Made by a program: the position numbers and the translations under genes. Positions 49,452 through 51,076 of a stretch of DNA of 51,076 bases are shown here, one piece after another; the first letter of the stretch is position 1; the number at the start of each line of letters is the position of its first letter. Source of the stretch: an uncultured Planctomycetia bacterium. Lineage in GTDB: Bacteria > Planctomycetota > Phycisphaerae > FEN-1346 > JAACEH01. Below the pieces are notes generated by a model. The model saw only the letters and a program-made list of their open reading frames with translations. It was not told where the DNA came from and searched no databases. The stretch covers positions 1 to 51,076 of the forward strand of contig CAIYVX010000093.1 of the NCBI GenBank assembly GCA_903929765.1, read 5' to 3'.

Positions 49452-49707
49452 TGCTTTTGTCTCCTTGGTTTGCGCCGATAAGTTTCTGAAGACGCTGCTC
49501 CGCATCGTGCGTCTGGACCGGAGCGGAAATCAGCGCCGCCAGGGCGCGGGCGGTCTCGATAGACATCTCGACTCTGCAACTTCCACCAAACTCGCGTAAC
49601 ATCACCTGTTCATCTTCCGGGGCCGAAGGGTCGTATTGGACCTCCCACTCGGTGCTGTCGTCGGTCTCGTAGCACCGCCAGACGGACGTAAGGATCAGTT
49701 CAGGCAT
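49444..49707 (-). CDS. Unknown phage protein, 87 aa
   Basis: It reads MPELILTSVWRCYETDDSTE with QYDPSAPEDEQVMLREFGGS and VEMSIETARALAALISAPVQ. Its start overlaps the stop of the ATPase gene by 8 bp. No family is recognised. Tight packing between two recognised recombination genes supports it. Confidence 0.7.
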   Translation of the reverse strand: MPELILTSVWRCYETDDSTEWEVQYDPSAPEDEQVMLREFGGSCRVEMSIETARALAALISAPVQTHDAEQRLQKLIGANQGDKSNG

Positions 49708-50422
49708 GGGCGGGCCCGCCAGACATCGACTGCATGAGGGCGTCCCACGACAGGGGCAACTCGGACGGCAGGCTGTAGCGGTTCTTGGCCAGTATCACGT
49801 TGGTGCCTTCGGTCCGCAGTTTGCGTCCGTCACAGTCGCGGAAGGCGTAGAGCACGCAGTCGGCCCACTCGATGAACGGCGGGGCGATCCACTGCGGCAG
49901 GTCGGGCGAGGCCAGCCGCTGGTCGAAACCTTCGGGCGTGGTGATCTTCGTGTTGGCGGCGTGAGCCAGCAGAATGACGGCCACGCCCTGGTCGGCCACG
50001 GCGTTGAGCATCGGCAGCAGTTCGCGGTAGACGATGTTCTGCACGATCTCGCGGGCCTTGAAATAGCCGCCGTGGGCGGTGCCGAGTGTGTTGGTGACGT
50101 CGCCCTTGTTCTTGCCGTCGAGGTCCAGCACGACGTGCTCGACGATCCGCTGCACCATCCAGTCGATGGTGTCCACGGCCAGGGCCTGGAGGCCCTGCGG
50201 CGAGGAGGCCAGTTCGACCAGCCACTGGCGCATCTGCGGCCAACTCTGGAGATACGGGGTCCGTATCAGCCCCGGCACCGCGCCCGCCCCGTTTTCGCAG
50301 TCCAGCAGGACCGCCCCGGCCGAGGCGGCGAACGAGGTTTTGCCGACGCCGGGCTGGCCGTAAACGATCATCTTCGGCGGGGCCGGCGTCGTGGTTTTGA
50401 TCAGCGTGTTCATCAGGGTCAT
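49700..50422 (-). CDS. RecA-like phage ATPase (AAA_24/Sak4-like), 240 aa
   Basis: The protein has Walker A GQPGVGKTSFA (residues 22-32), LLDCENGAG (about 39-47), a Walker B-like LQALAVDTIDWMV and a later VILLAHA sensor-like strand. Start ATG 50422 (or 50413). AAA_24-type proteins act as single-strand annealing or recombination ATPases (Sak4 family) in phages. Flanked by DUF669 and a RecE-like nuclease it forms the usual recombination set. Confidence 0.9.
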   Translation of the reverse strand: MTLMNTLIKTTTPAPPKMIVYGQPGVGKTSFAASAGAVLLDCENGAGAVPGLIRTPYLQSWPQMRQWLVELASSPQGLQALAVDTIDWMVQRIVEHVVLDLDGKNKGDVTNTLGTAHGGYFKAREIVQNIVYRELLPMLNAVADQGVAVILLAHAANTKITTPEGFDQRLASPDLPQWIAPPFIEWADCVLYAFRDCDGRKLRTEGTNVILAKNRYSLPSELPLSWDALMQSMSGGPAHA

Positions 50423-50499
50423 CTCTTCAGTCTCCTTCGTGAGTTAAGGTTGGGTGTTTCGCTCTGCTTTGGAAAATGCGCCCGGGCGCGCCGGAGAGA

Positions 50500-51076
50500 C
50501 TACGGGACATCGAGCAGGCGGACTTCCTCGTAACCGGTGGGCCACATCTCCTTCTGCCGGCACAGCAGGAGCCGCCGAATCGCGGCTTCGTTTTCCTGGC
50601 GGGCAATGCTGAGGGCGTTGTCACTGGCCCGCCATACGCCGCAACGGTAAGGCTCGCGTTTCTCGACGGCCACGACGTGCACGGGGACAAGCTGGGCGAC
50701 GACCTCGGCCAGGACCGCCTGGTAGAAGGCCAGTTGGGTCATGTAGCGATAGCGGCGGGCATCGGCTTCGAACCAGTCCAGTTCGTCACAGGTCTTCAGG
50801 TCGACGATTCCGCGAAATGGATGGGTCCAATCGACGCGAATCTGGCACGGCGTGCCGCAATAGTTGGCTCGGACCACACCCTCGGCCCGACCGTAGAGCA
50901 GCAGATCGACGGCCGCGTCGTTCATGGCCACGCCAGCGGCCATCTGCTCGACCAGAGCGACCTGGTCGTGGCTCAGAACGGGCTTGCCTTGGGCGTCGGC
51001 CCACTCGGCGAAGGCCTTGGTGGCGGCCCCGAACGGCTGGCCGGTTTTGGGGTTGATCGGGCCGCCCAGGGCGAAC
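50500..51076 (-). CDS. RecE-like PD-(D/E)XK exonuclease, partial (5' end outside window)
   Basis: The frame is open to the right edge (codon phase at 51075). Visible pieces: ALGGPINPKTGQPFGAATKA, then QVRIDW-like VDWTHPFRGIVDLKTCDELD, which carries the D...DxK nuclease signature, and a C-terminal YRYMTQLAFYQAVLAEVVAQ. This matches the PDDEXK nuclease of exodeoxyribonuclease VIII-like phage proteins (DUF3799). It should make 3' single strands for the RecA-like ATPase and DUF669 protein. Confidence 0.85.
   Translation of the reverse strand, partial: FALGGPINPKTGQPFGAATKAFAEWADAQGKPVLSHDQVALVEQMAAGVAMNDAAVDLLLYGRAEGVVRANYCGTPCQIRVDWTHPFRGIVDLKTCDELDWFEADARRYRYMTQLAFYQAVLAEVVAQLVPVHVVAVEKREPYRCGVWRASDNALSIARQENEAAIRRLLLCRQKEMWPTGYEEVRLLDVP

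Noticed and set aside
1-51076. tRNA, rRNA or CRISPR arrays
   Set aside because: No tRNA-like TTCGA arm with matching stems, no rRNA-like segment, and no regularly spaced repeats were recognised; the AGTTTC copies are irregularly spaced and lack unique spacers of constant length.

Overview
The window looks like a high-GC bacterial genome fragment carrying most of a siphovirus-like prophage (or temperate phage). No host marker gene is present. A Planctomycetota-like host is only an impression from the gene families and base composition; no rRNA, tRNA or CRISPR array was recognised.

Layout, left to right. (1) 1-1392, plus strand: the 3' part of a large serine recombinase, ATGA-coupled to a small ParB/KorB-like helix-turn-helix protein. 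(2) 1389-14084, minus strand: a restriction-modification and defence operon read right to left. It encodes a DUF5655-type protein, HsdM, an unknown 244-aa protein, HsdS (frameshifted), a PIN-like membrane protein, an AlbA_2/Schlafen-type protein, HsdR, and a DUF262 + HNH (GmrSD-like) protein. Almost every junction is a 4-bp overlap or a few bases. A second, diverged copy of the last 27 codons of hsdM precedes hsdS, so the unknown gene plus an hsdM tail sits as a cassette between hsdM and hsdS. (3) 14349-36801, minus strand: the late operon, namely terminase, zinc ribbon, joining protein, portal, protease-capsid fusion, DUF2190 protein, head-tail protein, lysis-like and lipoprotein genes, a glycosyltransferase, tail terminator, tail tube, chaperones, short tape measure, and tail-tip proteins. 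(4) Inside the late operon, 25721-29235 is a RIT element (three overlapping tyrosine recombinases with 33-bp inverted repeats). It splits an 80-codon phage membrane-protein gene that can be rebuilt exactly. (5) 36910-38058: three plus-strand genes, the last with a HARE-HTH domain. (6) 38067-51076, minus strand: the early replication/recombination operon, starting beyond the right edge. It holds a RecE-like nuclease, a RecA-like ATPase, a DUF669 protein, RusA, a DUF4406 protein, a phosphoesterase, a superfamily II helicase with a 347-aa intein in its P-loop, an SPFH-like protein, and a primase-polymerase/RepA helicase. After a repeat- and hairpin-rich 600-bp gap come a ParB-methyltransferase and a radical SAM protein.

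How it fits together: the early operon supplies DNA replication, recombination and methylation; the late operon builds a capsid and a non-contractile tail (no sheath gene seen); the serine recombinase is a good candidate for the integrase, which would make the RM island phage-borne cargo. Most notable are the RIT insertion with a recoverable empty site, the intein, the hsdM-tail cassette, a canonical-pattern -1 slippery heptamer at the tail-tube stop codon, and the AGTTTC repeat cluster behind the primase gene. All calls come from reading the sequence; no database search was possible.
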